Source: Breviolum minutum Mf 1.05b.01
Lineage: Eukaryota; Sar; Dinophyceae; Suessiales; Symbiodiniaceae
Assembly (NCBI GenBank): GCA_000507305.1
Contig: DF239024.1
Location: 186,001 to 250,000, forward strand
Length of the DNA: 64,000 nucleotides
Direction of reading: 5' to 3'
Under the pieces are notes generated by a model, which saw only the letters and a program-made list of their open reading frames with translations, did no database searches and was not told the origin of the DNA. Position numbers and translations under genes: made by a program. Shown here in pieces: positions 1 to 10,770 of the stretch (position 1 is the stretch's first letter; each line of letters opens with the position of its first letter).

Positions 1-797
1 TCCAAGTTTTTTTTTTCAGAATGGCAGCAGCAACTGGTTCTACCCTTGACCTACGACTTTAGTAGTATGAGTTGGGGCCACTTACTGAGGTGAGTAACCA
101 ATGTAAGAGATGTGGTTGGATATCCCTTCGCATGTTCAATCAGTTTCATTTTGCAGATCTTAGCTTCATGTAAGAGGATTAATGGACCAAAATCAGACCC
201 ATCTTTGTGAGATCCTTCGTGAAGAAGTCTCTCATGAGGCCTAGGGTGTTTTCCAATCGTATGTTTTAGTGCCCAACTATTGTGTCATTTGGTCTACAAA
301 AGGGCAAATGAAATCCTTCAAAATTTGGGATTGGTAAGACTTCACCTAAATCGTCGGAATCAAATTGCTGCAGATTTTTTGGTCAATATTGGGGTTACAT
401 GAAGTATTGTGCTACCCCGTTTGCTATGTGTCTTTCCAGAGGCTCAATGTATGTTATATTCACCCACATTTCGAACAAAAAATTCAACCAATAAGTACCA
501 TACCCTTATGCTCACTGCTCCCTTCTGCATAAGTGGTTTTGGAGTGGGTTAAACGGGTACCTAAACACCGGACCTAACAAGGTATTTGGAGCACTATAGG
601 GATACATGGATCCTGTGGGGCCCTTGAATCATCCCCACTTTCTTTCAAAGACCTTGCAAACGACGAAAACAGGTGAGGGATTTACCGGCACATCATGAGG
701 CTTTTCGGTCGTAGGGTCGTTGTTGTGGGGTTTTGCTTTCTGGATTTTCGCGATTCCAATGCTGTAACAGTTCAGGTTGGTAGATTATATTCATGTT
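1..797. other. non-coding stretch, nothing recognised
   Basis: AT-rich sequence without a convincing exon, foldback element or RNA gene. Open frames here are short and lack coding composition. Confidence 0.5.
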
Positions 798-922
798 ACC
801 CTAGGCATCAACCGTCATATTCTCAGCGGATGAGCAAGGGAGGTCGAATCACCGAAACGAAACGCATAGGCCATTTAGGTTCCATGAAACCATTCTCATG
901 TTCGGTGATTGGATCCCTTGGG
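798..922. repeat. family J foldback element
   Basis: Opens with CCTAGGCATCAACCGTCATA and closes with GATTGGATCCCTTGGG. The inner GGTTCCATGAAACC block recurs in the copies near 3390 and 17520. Confidence 0.6.
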
Positions 923-1100
923 ATATATAATTTACAATGTGTATAGGAATAATATATGTTGTTTCTTTTTTGTTCATTCTATGTCCATTTAATGTTCCCA
1001 ACCCATGCAGCTATGCCATGTATTTTTCAGTTTATGAGTTCAAGGTGATTTATACATGTATGAGATTGCCATATGATCCATGCATGATAGACAAAACCCT

Positions 1101-1180
1101 CCATGGGACTGGAATATTTACACACATTTGGCGTAAGTTTATGGCAAATGTAGGTAAATATTTCATACCTGGAGCCTTTG
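1101..1180. repeat. family C element, diverged
   Basis: CCATGGGACTGG and GGTAAATATTTCATACC resemble the two ends of family C, but neither arm is intact. Confidence 0.4.
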
Positions 1181-1194
1181 GGGCATATTTACCT

Positions 1195-1326
1195 ACTTAG
1201 AGGTTCAGGATACTTAGTAAGTGGATAGTAACCAGGGTTATAACCCCTATAAGTTGGTTATATGTCCCCTAACTAGGGTTATAAACCTATATATAACCAG
1301 TTACTAAGTATCCTGAACCTCTAAGT
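1195..1326. repeat. family R foldback element
   Basis: Arms ACTTAGAGGTTCAGGATACT and AGTATCCTGAACCTCTAAGT are perfect inverted repeats around a TATAACC-rich centre. I saw one copy. Its right end coincides with the edge of the exon at 1329-1429. Confidence 0.75.
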
Positions 1327-1328
1327 AC

Positions 1329-1429
1329 CAATTTGCCATCACTTTCCTCAACTGATCGCCACAACGCACCGTCTCCAGCAGGGTTTGTGTACACTCCTTG
1401 GCACGCTTGAAGCTCGCGTGAAGGCGTTT
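1329..1429 (-). CDS. internal exon, unknown protein
   Basis: On the minus strand a pyrimidine-rich acceptor (TTTCCCCACTTCGCCCAG) precedes an open frame reading KRLHASFKRAKECTQ, then LLETVRCGDQLRKVMAN. It ends at a GTACTT donor that overlaps the terminus of repeat R. Third positions are strongly G/C, unlike the surroundings. The peptide is charged and helical; I recognise no family. The plus strand is also open here (LIATTHRLQQG, EARVKAFLGEV), with an AG at the R border, so the strand is not certain. The minus strand is preferred for its acceptor and third-position bias. Confidence 0.5.
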
Positions 1430-1497
1430 CTGGGCGAAGTGGGGAAATGGTTTCACTTGTTTAAGTAGGTTGCTTGGTATATGTTACTCCCCACTAA

Positions 1498-1647
1498 CCC
1501 TAGGAATCAACCGTCATATTCTCAGATGATGATGGCCTTAGGGTGTCCTTCCTTTCATCACTTGAAACATAGGAAAACGCAGAACTCCGGTCATTTATGG
1601 AAACCAATGAAACCGTTCTGAGTTCCGGTGAGCCAGGATCCCTAGGG
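1498..1647. repeat. family J foldback element
   Basis: CCCTAGGAATCAACCGTCAT at the left and GGATCCCTAGGG at the right, with the GAAACCGTTCTGAG inner block. Confidence 0.6.
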
Positions 1648-1650
1648 TTG

Positions 1651-1778
1651 GTTGCCCTCAACTGAAAATGGTGGGAAAACCCTTAAAATGGAGGGCCCCT
1701 GGTGGTGATTTTTCAGGCGTAACATGGGGTTGATTAAATTAAGGGTACCATCCCAAGGGTACCACCATTTTCCTTATG
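1651..1778. repeat. family L repeat
   Basis: AAAATGGTGGGAAAACCC faces AAGGGTACCACCATTTTCC. A related layout lies at 38181-38360. Confidence 0.45.
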
Positions 1779-2217
1779 AAACTAACATAGAATTCTCCTC
1801 TGAAGATAGGCCTTCTTCAAATCAACCAAGAGCAGTATGTACAGAAATACATGGTTTACATTGCTAGTTGTATATCGCAAAGATATGGTACATACCAGCT
1901 ATATACCTGCCAAAACCAATAAACATGATGCATACCACAGGTTAAAGGGAACCAATCACATTTTCTGACAAAAGGGCAAGTAGCCGGCTATGTTAATTGT
2001 AGGGAGTGCATTTTGTGTATTTTGGCCATATTGGCTTCCAATTTCAACTGCAGTAATACATCGGGTATGTAAACCCTCCCAGTTTTGATGCCTTACCACC
2101 CAAAGGAAAAGAAGATCACATCTTCCACCACCCAAAGCAACAAAAACACACAAACAAAAATTGGTCTATGGTTCAAGAAGCAAAATGTTCACATGTAGAC
2201 ATTTAATTATTAGAAGA

Positions 2218-2302
2218 AATCTGTATATATATATTTACATTATATACATTTACATCATATATGTGTATATTTATATATACACATATATAAATATATTATA
2301 TT
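2218..2302. repeat. AT-rich simple repeat
   Basis: Imperfect TATATA/TACAT tract. The surrounding 1780-2500 holds no gene I can support. Confidence 0.6.
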
Positions 2303-2509
2303 ACATTCGAAAGGGAAACTCATGGGAGGGTTCCCCAAAATATGTTCACTTCCAAGGGGGGCAGGGAGTAGATTACTCCATCTTGGTGCACCTTGTGGAA
2401 GGCTGCGCAGCAATTTCTGAAGCGCTTGGAGGAGGTGATGGGGTGATGAGATGGGAGGATCTGTAGGTCAGGAGATGGTTGGATGTACCCCGTTTTTGAT
2501 GGGCCCCCT

Positions 2510-2625
2510 ACTTGGATGTCCCAGGAAGTTAGTAAATGGCTAGTAAATGGGTTATAACTCCAATATGTCCCATTTATAAGTAGGTTAGAATCCATTTACT
2601 AACTAACTTCCTGGGACATCCAAGT
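2510..2625. repeat. family B foldback element
   Basis: Near-perfect arms ACTTGGATGTCCCAGGAAGT and ACTTCCTGGGACATCCAAGT with a GGGTTATAAC core. Confidence 0.8.
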
Positions 2626-2846
2626 ATGGGAAATGCCTATATAAGCCTTGTATTACGTGGGTTTTTTTATGGGTGACAAAATCCCCAAGAATCCCATCCG
2701 AGAACAGAAGCCAAATAGCATGAGTATATGTACACGTACGTGGCCGGGGTACACCCGGCATTTGTCCCTTGAAATAGGTGGTGGTGTTTCATCCTGGAAA
2801 CTTGGGGCGGAAGATGATCCGATTGGACCAAGTGGTTTTTTGTGTG

Positions 2847-2937
2847 ATATGGGTGTTTCCGAAAATTGTGGTACCCCCAAATCATCCATTTTAAAACATC
2901 CATTTTGGGGTACCCGTATTTTTGGAAACACCCATAT
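2847..2937. repeat. family K foldback element
   Basis: ATATGGGTGTTTCCGAAAA faces TTTTTGGAAACACCCATAT, with a second inner palindrome (CATTTTAAAACATCC, GGGGTACCC). Confidence 0.75.
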
Positions 2938-3177
2938 GATATTGATTCACTATTGATGGATGAAACATTTCCCCAGGGAGCTAGCTATCTTTGTAGAACT
3001 GTGTAGTACTGGAAACTTTTCCCAAGCAAAAATGCCACGGAAAAATCTGCTGCTTGACATGTTCAAAGCAAAGACACACACACACAATTCTGTGGTACAA
3101 GTACAATCACATTCCAGCATATTCCAACCAACTGTGCTCAATGAACAATAATGAGGTGGTGGCAACTATTGTTGTAG

Positions 3178-3270
3178 CTAGGTGGTGGTTTCAAAGATTC
3201 TTTATGTTCACCCCTACTCCAATTTGACTAATATTTTTCAGATGGGTTGGTTCAACCACCAACCAACTAG
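3178..3270. repeat. family A foldback element
   Basis: CTAGGTGGTGGTTTCAAA at the left and GGTTCAACCACCAACCAACT at the right. Contains the family signature AATTTGACTAATATTTTTCA. Confidence 0.75.
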
Positions 3271-3304
3271 TCTTACAATGTCTTACAATTCCCAAAACTA
3301 TATA

Positions 3305-3406
3305 CCCTCGGCATCAACCGTCATATTCTCAGCTGATGATTGGAGTTGCTCCAATCAGTTCCGAAACGGATGGCATAGTATTTAGGTTCCATGAAACCAC
3401 TCTCAG
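3305..3406. repeat. family J element, truncated
   Basis: CCTCGGCATCAACCGTCATA and GGTTCCATGAAACCAC present; the right terminus is missing. Confidence 0.45.
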
Positions 3407-3661
3407 ACCCTGTTCAAATTTAATACGGGCCCCCTGAAACTAACATGACATTGGAAGATCACAATGTTTAGCAGGAAATACATCTTCAAATGGTGGATTT
3501 CCGAACTGATTGGTCGGATTTCTGCCATTAACGGTATCTTGCGTATCCCACTGACAGATTTGTTTGTGTTGGAGATGTTTTGCAGCCGATTGTGATTAGG
3601 ATTTTCGTTTTTCTGGGAATATTTTCCGATAGCATGGCATGAATTGAATTTGTTCTATTAG

Positions 3662-3810
3662 GATCCTCAGCTAATGATAGTAGCAGCAGCTCAAACCTTT
3701 CTGACAAACACGAGTTGGACAGTGTTACTGCTACTTTGCGCAGTCGCTATAGTCGCTCATTTCACAAAGCCGAATGTCGCAAAACACCAAAACTACGGAA
3801 CTTGGGTTGA
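3662..3810 (+). CDS. possible last exon, serine-rich
   Basis: After the acceptor TTGAATTTGTTCTATTAG an open frame (phase 1 entry) runs to TGA at 3808-3810. It starts with a serine run and continues ELDSVTATLRSRYSRSF, HKAECRKTPK. No domain recognised. Support is the acceptor, the frame length and the basic C-terminal end. A random open frame is possible. Confidence 0.35.
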
Positions 3811-4162
3811 AATCTACACTGGTTTTTGAGATTGCACTCAAGATACACCTGCTTTTGAAATGTGATTTTGGATTTTTCTGGACATATAAGGTTCAAACCT
3901 TATTGCTATATACTGTAATTCATGATGAACAGTAATAATGATATTGAGAATACTAGCGATATTTGTTTCTCCTGATTTTTGGTGCTGTTCAACTTGGAAA
4001 AGTCATTGACATATGTAGTATGATGTAGTCTGCAAAGATACATCAATATGAATAAATATATCCCATGACGCCCCACAACAATGAAACCTAAAGGTTTTGG
4101 CCGCCTAAAAAGCCCCAAAACCTCTAAACATGTATAGGTTTGGGGGGCCGACAGCTCACTAT

Positions 4163-4288
4163 ATATGGGTGTTTCCAACAATAGGGGTACCCAAAATGGA
4201 TGGTTTGTACATGTTTGTACTGTAATTGAAAAGCCCATTAAAATGGATGATTGGGGGGTGGGTACCCTATTTTTGGAAACACCCATAT
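4163..4288. repeat. family K foldback element
   Basis: ATATGGGTGTTTCCAACAAT and TTTTTGGAAACACCCATAT enclose GGGGTACCC and GGGTACCC. It ends 48 nt before the exon at 4337. Confidence 0.75.
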
Positions 4289-4336
4289 GCATTGTCTATG
4301 CCTGTACCTCGGTGCATCTCTTTCACAACTTCAAAG

Positions 4337-4454
4337 AGGTCGTTGGCGACGGATCCATTCCTTCGAATTTCCCACCTGCTGAAGGGCCACCGGGCTTGCG
4401 GTACCTTGGAGATGCTTAAGCAGCTGCCAGTGGTGACGACTGGGGCGAAGGAAG
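4337..4454 (+). CDS. exon, unknown protein
   Basis: Acceptor ATCTCTTTCACAACTTCAAAG, then a G/C-third-position frame: RSLATDPFLRISHLLKG, HRACGTLEMLKQLPVVTTG, AKEG. A GTTGAT donor follows at phase 1; if unused, TGA at 4457 would end the protein. It looks like an alpha-helical segment, with no motif I can name. A second + frame (EVVGDGSIPSNF) and a minus frame are open but have poorer third-position bias. Confidence 0.5.
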
Positions 4455-4801
4455 GTTGATTTTTACACCTGTGAAAAATTAAGATGTTGAACCCCAAAAA
4501 TGGAACTGGATGGTTTAGATTTGTTTTTTCTTTTTGATTGGGTGATATTTGGATGAGCCATGTTACATTTTCAGGGGTGAACTAGTGGAAAGAAGGTTAG
4601 AAATTACACGTAAAACTTTGGATCTACCCCTCCAGTAACAGTGGAAAAGTGAATGTTTAGGTTGGGAGTCCCTACGAAAAAAAGTGAAGGTTGCAATACA
4701 TTTCCTTCAAACTTACCTGCTCACTGGTTAGACTTTAAACTCATTTTGGGAACGTTTCAGCAGGACATGGAATATGCATGAAATTGGATGCAGAGGGATG
4801 A

Positions 4802-4881
4802 TACTGTTGATGGAAGACATCCTGCACCACCCGGGATTGTATAAAATCCTGTAAATAATGGGATATGTATCAACAACAGTA
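4802..4881. repeat. family D element, 3' end diverged
   Basis: TACTGTTGATGGAAGACATC and CTGCACCACC intact at the left; only CAACAACAGTAA remains at the right. Confidence 0.5.
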
Positions 4882-4948
4882 AGGGTGTTGTAGCTTTATT
4901 TTCAGTTATAGTTGTTCGGAAATCGGGCGGAAACACCAGTCAAGGTTT

Positions 4949-5072
4949 ACTTGGATGTCCCAGGAAGTTAGTAAATGGTTAGTAAATGGGTTATAACCCC
5001 AGTATATCCCATTTACAAGTAGGTTACAACCCACTTACTAACCACTTACCAACTTCCTGGGACATCCTAGTA
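4949..5072. repeat. family B foldback element
   Basis: ACTTGGATGTCCCAGGAAGT and ACTTCCTGGGACATCC arms, both complete. Confidence 0.8.
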
Positions 5073-5200
5073 GTAGTTTATCCATGTTTATGCACAGTTG
5101 AACGTAACAGCAAGTTTTGCTCCTGAACGTAGACCCTGAATTTTTTGGGCCCCCAAAAAGGAAGCCACAAATCAAGTCTTCCAACCATTATGGCGCCATG

Positions 5201-5322
5201 GATTTTCAGGGGCTACACCCCGCAAATTTAACAGCTCGCCACTAAAAGTAGGCAATCCCAAAAGGAAACTCATCTTCCAAGCATCATTTTTCAGGGGCTA
5301 TGTTAAATTTCAGGGGCTATAT
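5201..5322. repeat. family F element (TTTAACATAGCCCC subfamily)
   Basis: CAAATTTAAC and TTTTTCAGGGGCTATGTTAA arms with inner GGAAACTCATCTTCCAAGC, as in the copies at 13431 and 44968. Confidence 0.6.
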
Positions 5323-5479
5323 TTGTTATCCTAAGAATCTCATGGATGATGGTTTCAAATCCCATGTATTCATGTCGGACTGGTGCGAAGGAACTCCCGG
5401 ATTCTCTTAGGACATAGCTGGATCCTGGATTTGTGGGAAGCCCCAAAGGAAAGAAGGCCTAACAAGAAGGGACAAGGCT

Positions 5480-5611
5480 GTTTGGATGTCCCGTTGGAAG
5501 TTAGGATCAATGGTTAGGATCAGTGGGTTATAACTACTCCAGTATGTCCCATTTATAAGTAGGTTATAATCCGTTTACTAGCCATTTACTAACTTCCTGG
5601 GACATCCAAGT
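5480..5611. repeat. family B foldback element
   Basis: TTTGGATGTCCCGTTGGAAG at the left, TTCCTGGGACATCCAAGT at the right. Confidence 0.7.
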
Positions 5612-5690
5612 GGTCAAATGACCCTTTCACAAGGCCCGCTATGAACATTTTATTTTCTGTGGCGAAACGGGTGGCATTGGGGGATGCGGG

Positions 5691-5876
5691 AGGATGTCCC
5701 GCAACGGACTCGTTGGACGTTAGGATCAAAGGTTAGGATCAGTGGGTTATTTCACCCTAATATATCCCATCTGTAAGTAGGTCAAAATGACCCATTGATC
5801 CTAACCATTGATCCCAACTTCCATATATTATGACCCATTTGCTAACCATTTATACACTATCCTGGGACATCCAAGT
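5691..5876. repeat. family B element, enlarged
   Basis: AGGATGTCCCGC and CCTGGGACATCCAAGT ends with an extra internal GGATCAA/TTGATCC palindrome. Confidence 0.55.
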
Positions 5877-6099
5877 GAGCCCCTTAGATTTCCCATGAGG
5901 TTCGTAGTAAAAGGTTCCCTGCTTTCAACCGCCAAGGCCAGAACACGAAAGCTCCAGGAATGAGGACCGCCATTCGCGATTCGGGATTCGATTAGGGGGA
6001 ATTCCAGGTGACCGTACTGAAAATCAACAAAAATTTGGAAAACCCAGAAGGTTTGAAGGTGAAGGGTTTAGTTTTTTCTTGTTCAAACAAATGATTGTT

Positions 6100-6208
6100 A
6101 CGCTCCGGTAAACTAACATAGCTGGCTGGAAAATGGACTCATTGAAGATGTATTTTCTATTGGAAGAAATGGGGATATTCCATAGCTATGTTAGTTCAGC
6201 AGAGGGTA
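6100..6208. repeat. family F foldback element
   Basis: CTCCGGTAAACTAACATAGC and GCTATGTTAGTTCAGCAGAG arms. Confidence 0.7.
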
Positions 6209-6654
6209 GTTGAAGCATGTTAATTTTTCAGGGTGTGGCATGTAAGTGACTCAAAGTTCATGTAGTTTCAGAGAGCAAATTCTAACCTAACCTTGACTTT
6301 TCACTGTTGCTTGGATGGATGACTAAATACTTATAAGAAGCATGTGTGTGTAGGTTTTTGGTAGACAAAGCATCATTAGTTTTAAGAAGCTGTAGTTTCA
6401 GAAAGTTTCCCCTGGAACTTGTTGAATCTATTGCAAACTGCCATCCAAGCAACCCAAAACTTGTTTTTTTCCAAAGTCCAACTTTTTATGCAGGAATTTG
6501 TTCCATCTTTTTTTTAAAGTGAACTTGTGAAACCACCGCTGGATGATTGGAAAGAGATGCGAACGTTCCGCAAGTTGGGAATTTGATTTGTCAAAGCCAT
6601 ACACATCAGGCCAAATAGATAGTGAAAATGAAGATGAAGTAAAAAGGACATTCG

Positions 6655-6755
6655 CTGGGTGGTGGTTTCAAATATTCTTTATGTTCACCCCTACCTGGGG
6701 AAATGATCCAATTTGACTAATATTTTTTCAAATTTGGGTTGAAACCACCAACTAG
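6655..6755. repeat. family A foldback element
   Basis: CTGGGTGGTGGTTTCAAA and GGGTTGAAACCACCAACTAG arms. Confidence 0.75.
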
Positions 6756-6998
6756 TTATAACTAGTTCTTTAGTTTAGCAACCACAGGATTAAAGAGCTG
6801 TTGGAGGATGGTGTATTTTTTCTCTCTTTGTTTCTCTTTGTAGACCCTCGAAGTTTCCAGACCCTGAAAAGAATATTCGCCTGGAATGGTTGATTTAAAA
6901 CCCTTACCAAACCAATGTTCTTTCGGAAAGACCGTTCCAAATATAGTCGATTTCCACTTCCAGGATATATGCATATCATATACATTATACATGTATGT

Positions 6999-7102
6999 AC
7001 CCTCCCGAAGTTTAACATAGCCCCTGAAAAGTTGCCTTCCCAATAGGAAAGTGGTCTTCCAACCAACATTTTTCAGGGGCTATGTTAAACTTCGGGAGGG
7101 TA
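6999..7102. repeat. family F element, near-perfect palindrome
   Basis: ACCCTCCCGAAGTTTAACAT pairs with ATGTTAAACTTCGGGAGGGT without mismatch; the inner CCCCTGAAAA/TTTTCAGGGG extends the arms. Confidence 0.85.
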
Positions 7103-7262
7103 TATCTTTATATTGTAATCCCCTCTCTGAAAAAAAACAAACCAAATGCATAGGTAAATAAAAAAATACACAAGTCCCATGGATATCCATGGATCGTATG
7201 GGTATAGTCGACTACTTGGACTTTCAGGATATATACATTCTAAGACTGCATTTTGGAGCCAG

Positions 7263-7314
7263 GTGCCCGAGCGCCGTGACGACTGGTCCAAGCCCGCACC
7301 CATCAGCAAGGACG
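7263..7314 (+). CDS. short exon, unknown protein
   Basis: Acceptor GACTGCATTTTGGAGCCAG, then VPERRDDWSKPAPISKD with G/C-rich third positions and an exit at GTAGTG (phase 1). It is an island of high GC in AT-rich DNA. Polar, no recognised motif. Family A starts 72 nt downstream. Confidence 0.5.
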
Positions 7315-7386
7315 GTAGTGAAGCAGTGACCAGTTGACCCTGGTTGTTGGATGCCCGTAGCATCGGATCCCCAATATTTAAAACTA

Positions 7387-7486
7387 CTAGGTGGTGTTTT
7401 CAAATATTTTTTATTTTCACCCCTATTTGGGGAAGATGAACCCAATTTGACTAATATTTTTCAAGTGGGTTGAAACCACCAACCAG
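7387..7486. repeat. family A foldback element
   Basis: CTAGGTGGTGTTTTCAAA and GGGTTGAAACCACCAACCAG arms. Confidence 0.75.
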
Positions 7487-8021
7487 AACTACATGTAGTG
7501 TAAAGATCAACCACATGTGGAGAAATACACCATACATGGATGATATGGGTAGGGAAGTAAAATCTTGACAATTAACATGTTGAACCCAAAAAATCGAGCA
7601 TTGGAAAATGTTCCTTTTCAAGCAGATGATTATCAGGTTCCAGCCGTTCATTTCCCAGGGTGTAGGGAATAAGATACGATCCAGGTATGTGGGGTTCAAC
7701 AAACGATTTAAGGATTCCCTATCAAACAACCAATAAACTTGAAAATAAATGTTTTTTGTTTTTTTGGTATACAAAGCAACCACAAAGTGGATCAAACCGT
7801 GCCCCGAAACCAGCTACTAATAGGGGTGACAAAACGCCAGTGAAACCCCAGGATATTTTCGGTCTTTTGTAGGGTTTATAATAGCTGTATATAGGAGATG
7901 AAATACTACCGAGTGATATAGGGATTTGATTTCATAAGCCATGCTTTTCAGGGTCCCGAAACCTGAAACCAATCGTTACCTCATTTATTACAATGCTTTG
8001 TATAGGGGATTCACACGAACC

Positions 8022-8114
8022 TTCAAGGTGGGCCCCTTCAAGGTTAACAAGTAGGCTTATAACCCCTGTATAGGGGTTATAACTCCACTTATTAACTGGT
8101 AGGAACCCACCTTG
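8022..8114. repeat. family H foldback element
   Basis: CAAGGTGGGCCCC and GGAACCCACCTTG with inner TATAACCCC and TATAACTCCACTTA. Confidence 0.65.
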
Positions 8115-8459
8115 TTTATTTGCAATTCTTTCACTGGGACGGGGTGGAGCGTCCGAAATTGTACCTGTACATGTTGTGACCTTCGCCTCCGGAAAAGCGC
8201 AAGATTTCTGTTGACAGCATTGACAGGATACTGTTGATGGAAGAAGTCCGGCTAACCAGTTGATAGGTACCTGGAACCCTAAACAACCAGATTTTTATGG
8301 TTGTTTCAATTGGATGATTCAAAACCTTTACTTGGGAAATGGCTGGAAATCACCAAACATCCATTTAAAAGTGGGTGTTTAGGGTCATGCACCTTCGGAA
8401 GCACGCCTAATCACTACGATCTTCCAAGCAGCCATTTTTTTGCAGGAGTTTTTCACCCC

Positions 8460-8625
8460 ATACTGTTGATGGACCAAGGATGATGATTATCCCATTATTT
8501 GTAGGGTTTCAACCATCCCAGGTGGTTGTTTGGGATTTCTTCCATCAACACCTACTTATAAATGGGATATACTGGGGTTATCACCCCTTTACTAACCATT
8601 TAACTACCTTCCTGGGACATCCAAG
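8460..8625. repeat. family D element fused to a family B 3' end
   Basis: TACTGTTGATGG and GGATTTCTTCCATCAACA are the D ends. CCTACTTATAAATGGG and CTTCCTGGGACATCCAAG are the right half of B, joined at 8551. A separate D left end lies at 8228. Confidence 0.55.
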
Positions 8626-8823
8626 CATTTCCCCATGGAAATCTCCCATCCTCCAAGCACATACCGTTGATAACGACCAGCAGGAAGAGGATCCATGGAG
8701 TCATGCTGATCCTTGGAGCAGAGGAGGCTTTCCAAACCTCGGTGTTCATCGGAGATCCATCATAACTAAGTGGACTCGATGTCTACATTGCTGAGATGAA
8801 GATGAGAACGCTTGAGACCTTAT

Positions 8824-8929
8824 CTAGGGGGTGGGAACTCAAATATTTTTTTTATTTTCACCCCGAACCTTGGGGAAGATGTTTCCAATTTGACTCATGT
8901 TTTTCAAATGGGTTGAAACCACCAACTAG
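8824..8929. repeat. family A foldback element
   Basis: CTAGGGGGTGGGAACTCAAA (diverged) and GGTTGAAACCACCAACTAG. Confidence 0.65.
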
Positions 8930-9186
8930 ATAAGAACCGGCCGAAAGTTACGTGGGAAAAAACGGGACCCCTAAAGATTGACAGGTAGCAAGTCCCTTGG
9001 TGATGCCTACTAACTGGTGCAGGATTTCTTCCAACAGTAGCATTCCGGGAAAACCATATCCTCAAGGATTGGCAAGATTCGAATTTTTAAACTTCAATTC
9101 GTGACAGTTTTTTCTTCTGATCTTCATTTCGGGGTGATGTTCAGGTAGCTGTGTGTGATCATCATGATCATAATCATCGTCATTTT

Positions 9187-9318
<132 letters not shown>

Positions 9319-9411
9319 TCATATTGATAATAATGACAATAATAATCATCATCATTATCATGATCCACAGCCCTTTTTAATCAATGCCAATTTCAACACC
9401 GTGTGGTGCAG

Positions 9412-9535
9412 GTGCTGCCCCTGCACCGAAGGCCCTGGGACGAAAACCTCGATGATTTGGTGGTTCAGTGGTGTGCGTCGCGAATTCATGGGATGGCGTT
9501 GGGACCCAATGCTACAAACCCAAGAAAGGAACACC
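9412..9535 (+). CDS. exon, unknown protein
   Basis: The acceptor GTGTGGTGCAG opens a G/C-third-position frame: VLPLHRRPWDENLDDLVVQW, CASRIHGMALGPNATNPRKE. It leaves at GTATGA (phase 1), and the exon at 9838 enters at phase 1, so the two join in frame. The family F element begins 9 nt past the donor and carries its own GTAAAC. Using that instead would give a different, much shorter last exon. No known domain. Confidence 0.55.
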
Positions 9536-9544
9536 GTATGAAAT

Positions 9545-9648
9545 TCTGGTAAACTAACATAGCTGGCTGGAATGTCCCCAGTGTCAATAGGAAATATATG
9601 GAAAAATGGTCCATGTTCCATCCTGCTATGTTAGTTTACTGGAGTGTA
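9545..9648. repeat. family F foldback element
   Basis: CTGGTAAACTAACATAGCTG and GCTATGTTAGTTTACTGGAG arms, directly after the exon ending at 9535. Confidence 0.75.
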
Positions 9649-9837
9649 AGGGGATTATTAACCACAAAATGATCCCTCAATCATCCAAAAAGTAAGGCCT
9701 TATTTCTTAATAGGAGAAGTGGTATTTTGGGTGAGTGGGCCCCATAGATTTCTATGAAGAAATGTTGAACATATAATATACCCTAGAAATCCAGGTATGT
9801 GCCCATACCAAGGATTATTGGCCCTATCTTTTTACAG

Positions 9838-9962
9838 GTGTGATGACCCTGCCTCAATATCCCCATAAGGTATTGACCGGACGGCACGGGTGTTTCCATT
9901 GCGAGGAGCCGGAGAAACCACGTGAGGCGTGGGGAGGGGAGGCATTTGATTCGATGAGATGA
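9838..9962 (+). CDS. last exon with a CxxC motif
   Basis: A strong pyrimidine acceptor (GGCCCTATCTTTTTACAG) is followed, from phase 1, by VMTLPQYPHKVLTGRHG, CFHCEEPEKPREAWGGEA, FDSMR and TGA at 9960. CFHC is a CxxC pair that could bind metal or be redox active, but a single pair proves neither. It joins in frame to 9412-9535. Family not recognised. Confidence 0.55.
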
Positions 9963-10221
9963 CGAAGAGATGCCTTAATAACAAGTTATAAATGAGTGGC
10001 CCATAATAACTCAACTAATAATTAGAAGTGTTCCCAAAAGAATGGCCATGTTATATATCTGTATAGCACTTGTTGCAACAAAAACACGCAGAAAAATACA
10101 CGCTGGTTCGGTTAGTTATAACAGGGGTTTTCAAATTGTCCATTTTGGGGGAATCAAACAATACAAATCTATATGCTAATTTTAGGATGATTTTAGGGAT
10201 TTCACTGTTTTCTCTATAATA

Positions 10222-10327
10222 AACAGGTATGGTGACAAATACCTCACAAGGTTTGGCGTTTGATCGGTATGCTGTTTGGTCTCCAGTCATACCGAACCTC
10301 AGTTTCGGTGCTTGGATGTCTATAGGG
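10222..10327. repeat. family E element
   Basis: CATACCGAACCTCAGTTTCG and CTTGGATGTCTATAGGGT at the right; the left arm is diverged. Confidence 0.5.
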
Positions 10328-10373
10328 TAACAAAAACAAGCTGCTTTGTTTGGGTTTCAAAAAACGTTTTTTT

Positions 10374-10474
10374 TAGATGGTGGTTTCAAATATTCATGAA
10401 TTTTCACCCCTATTTGAGGAAGATTCCCATTTTGACTAATATTTTTCAAAGGGGTTGGTTCAACCACCAACCAG
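10374..10474. repeat. family A foldback element
   Basis: TAGATGGTGGTTTCAAA and GGTTGGTTCAACCACCAACC arms. Confidence 0.7.
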
Positions 10475-10648
10475 TTGTTTTTTTGGTGGCTCCCATTAAA
10501 AATGGCCTGGCAAATGTCAGCATTGAAAGGTTTAGCTGCTGCGAATGGAAGGGAAGGAGGTTTGGTGCTGAGGGTGTGGTGCTAATTCCTCACAGGTCAC
10601 AGATCTACGAAACACGTCTATATAATTTTGCCAATTAGGATGAATCAA

Positions 10649-10770
10649 TGTATATTTACCATGAGCACCCAAAACCATCCAAAAATAATGGTTTTGGCAA
10701 CCTACAATCCAGGTTATTTACCATGAAAACCTCTAAATATGTAGGTTTGGGTGGCCCATGGTATATATAT
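10649..10770. repeat. family T inverted repeat
   Basis: TATTTACCATGAGCACCCAA and TTTGGGTGGCCCATGGTATA are imperfect inverted arms. A worn relative lies near 4080-4145. The following 10775-11630 holds no exon I trust, although one 96-codon + frame is open. Confidence 0.45.

Noticed and set aside
8131..8250. GC-rich patch with frames GRGGASEIVPVHVVTF and HWDGVERPKLYLYML
   Set aside because: Two + frames look protein-like but neither has an acceptor nearby, so no exon was called.
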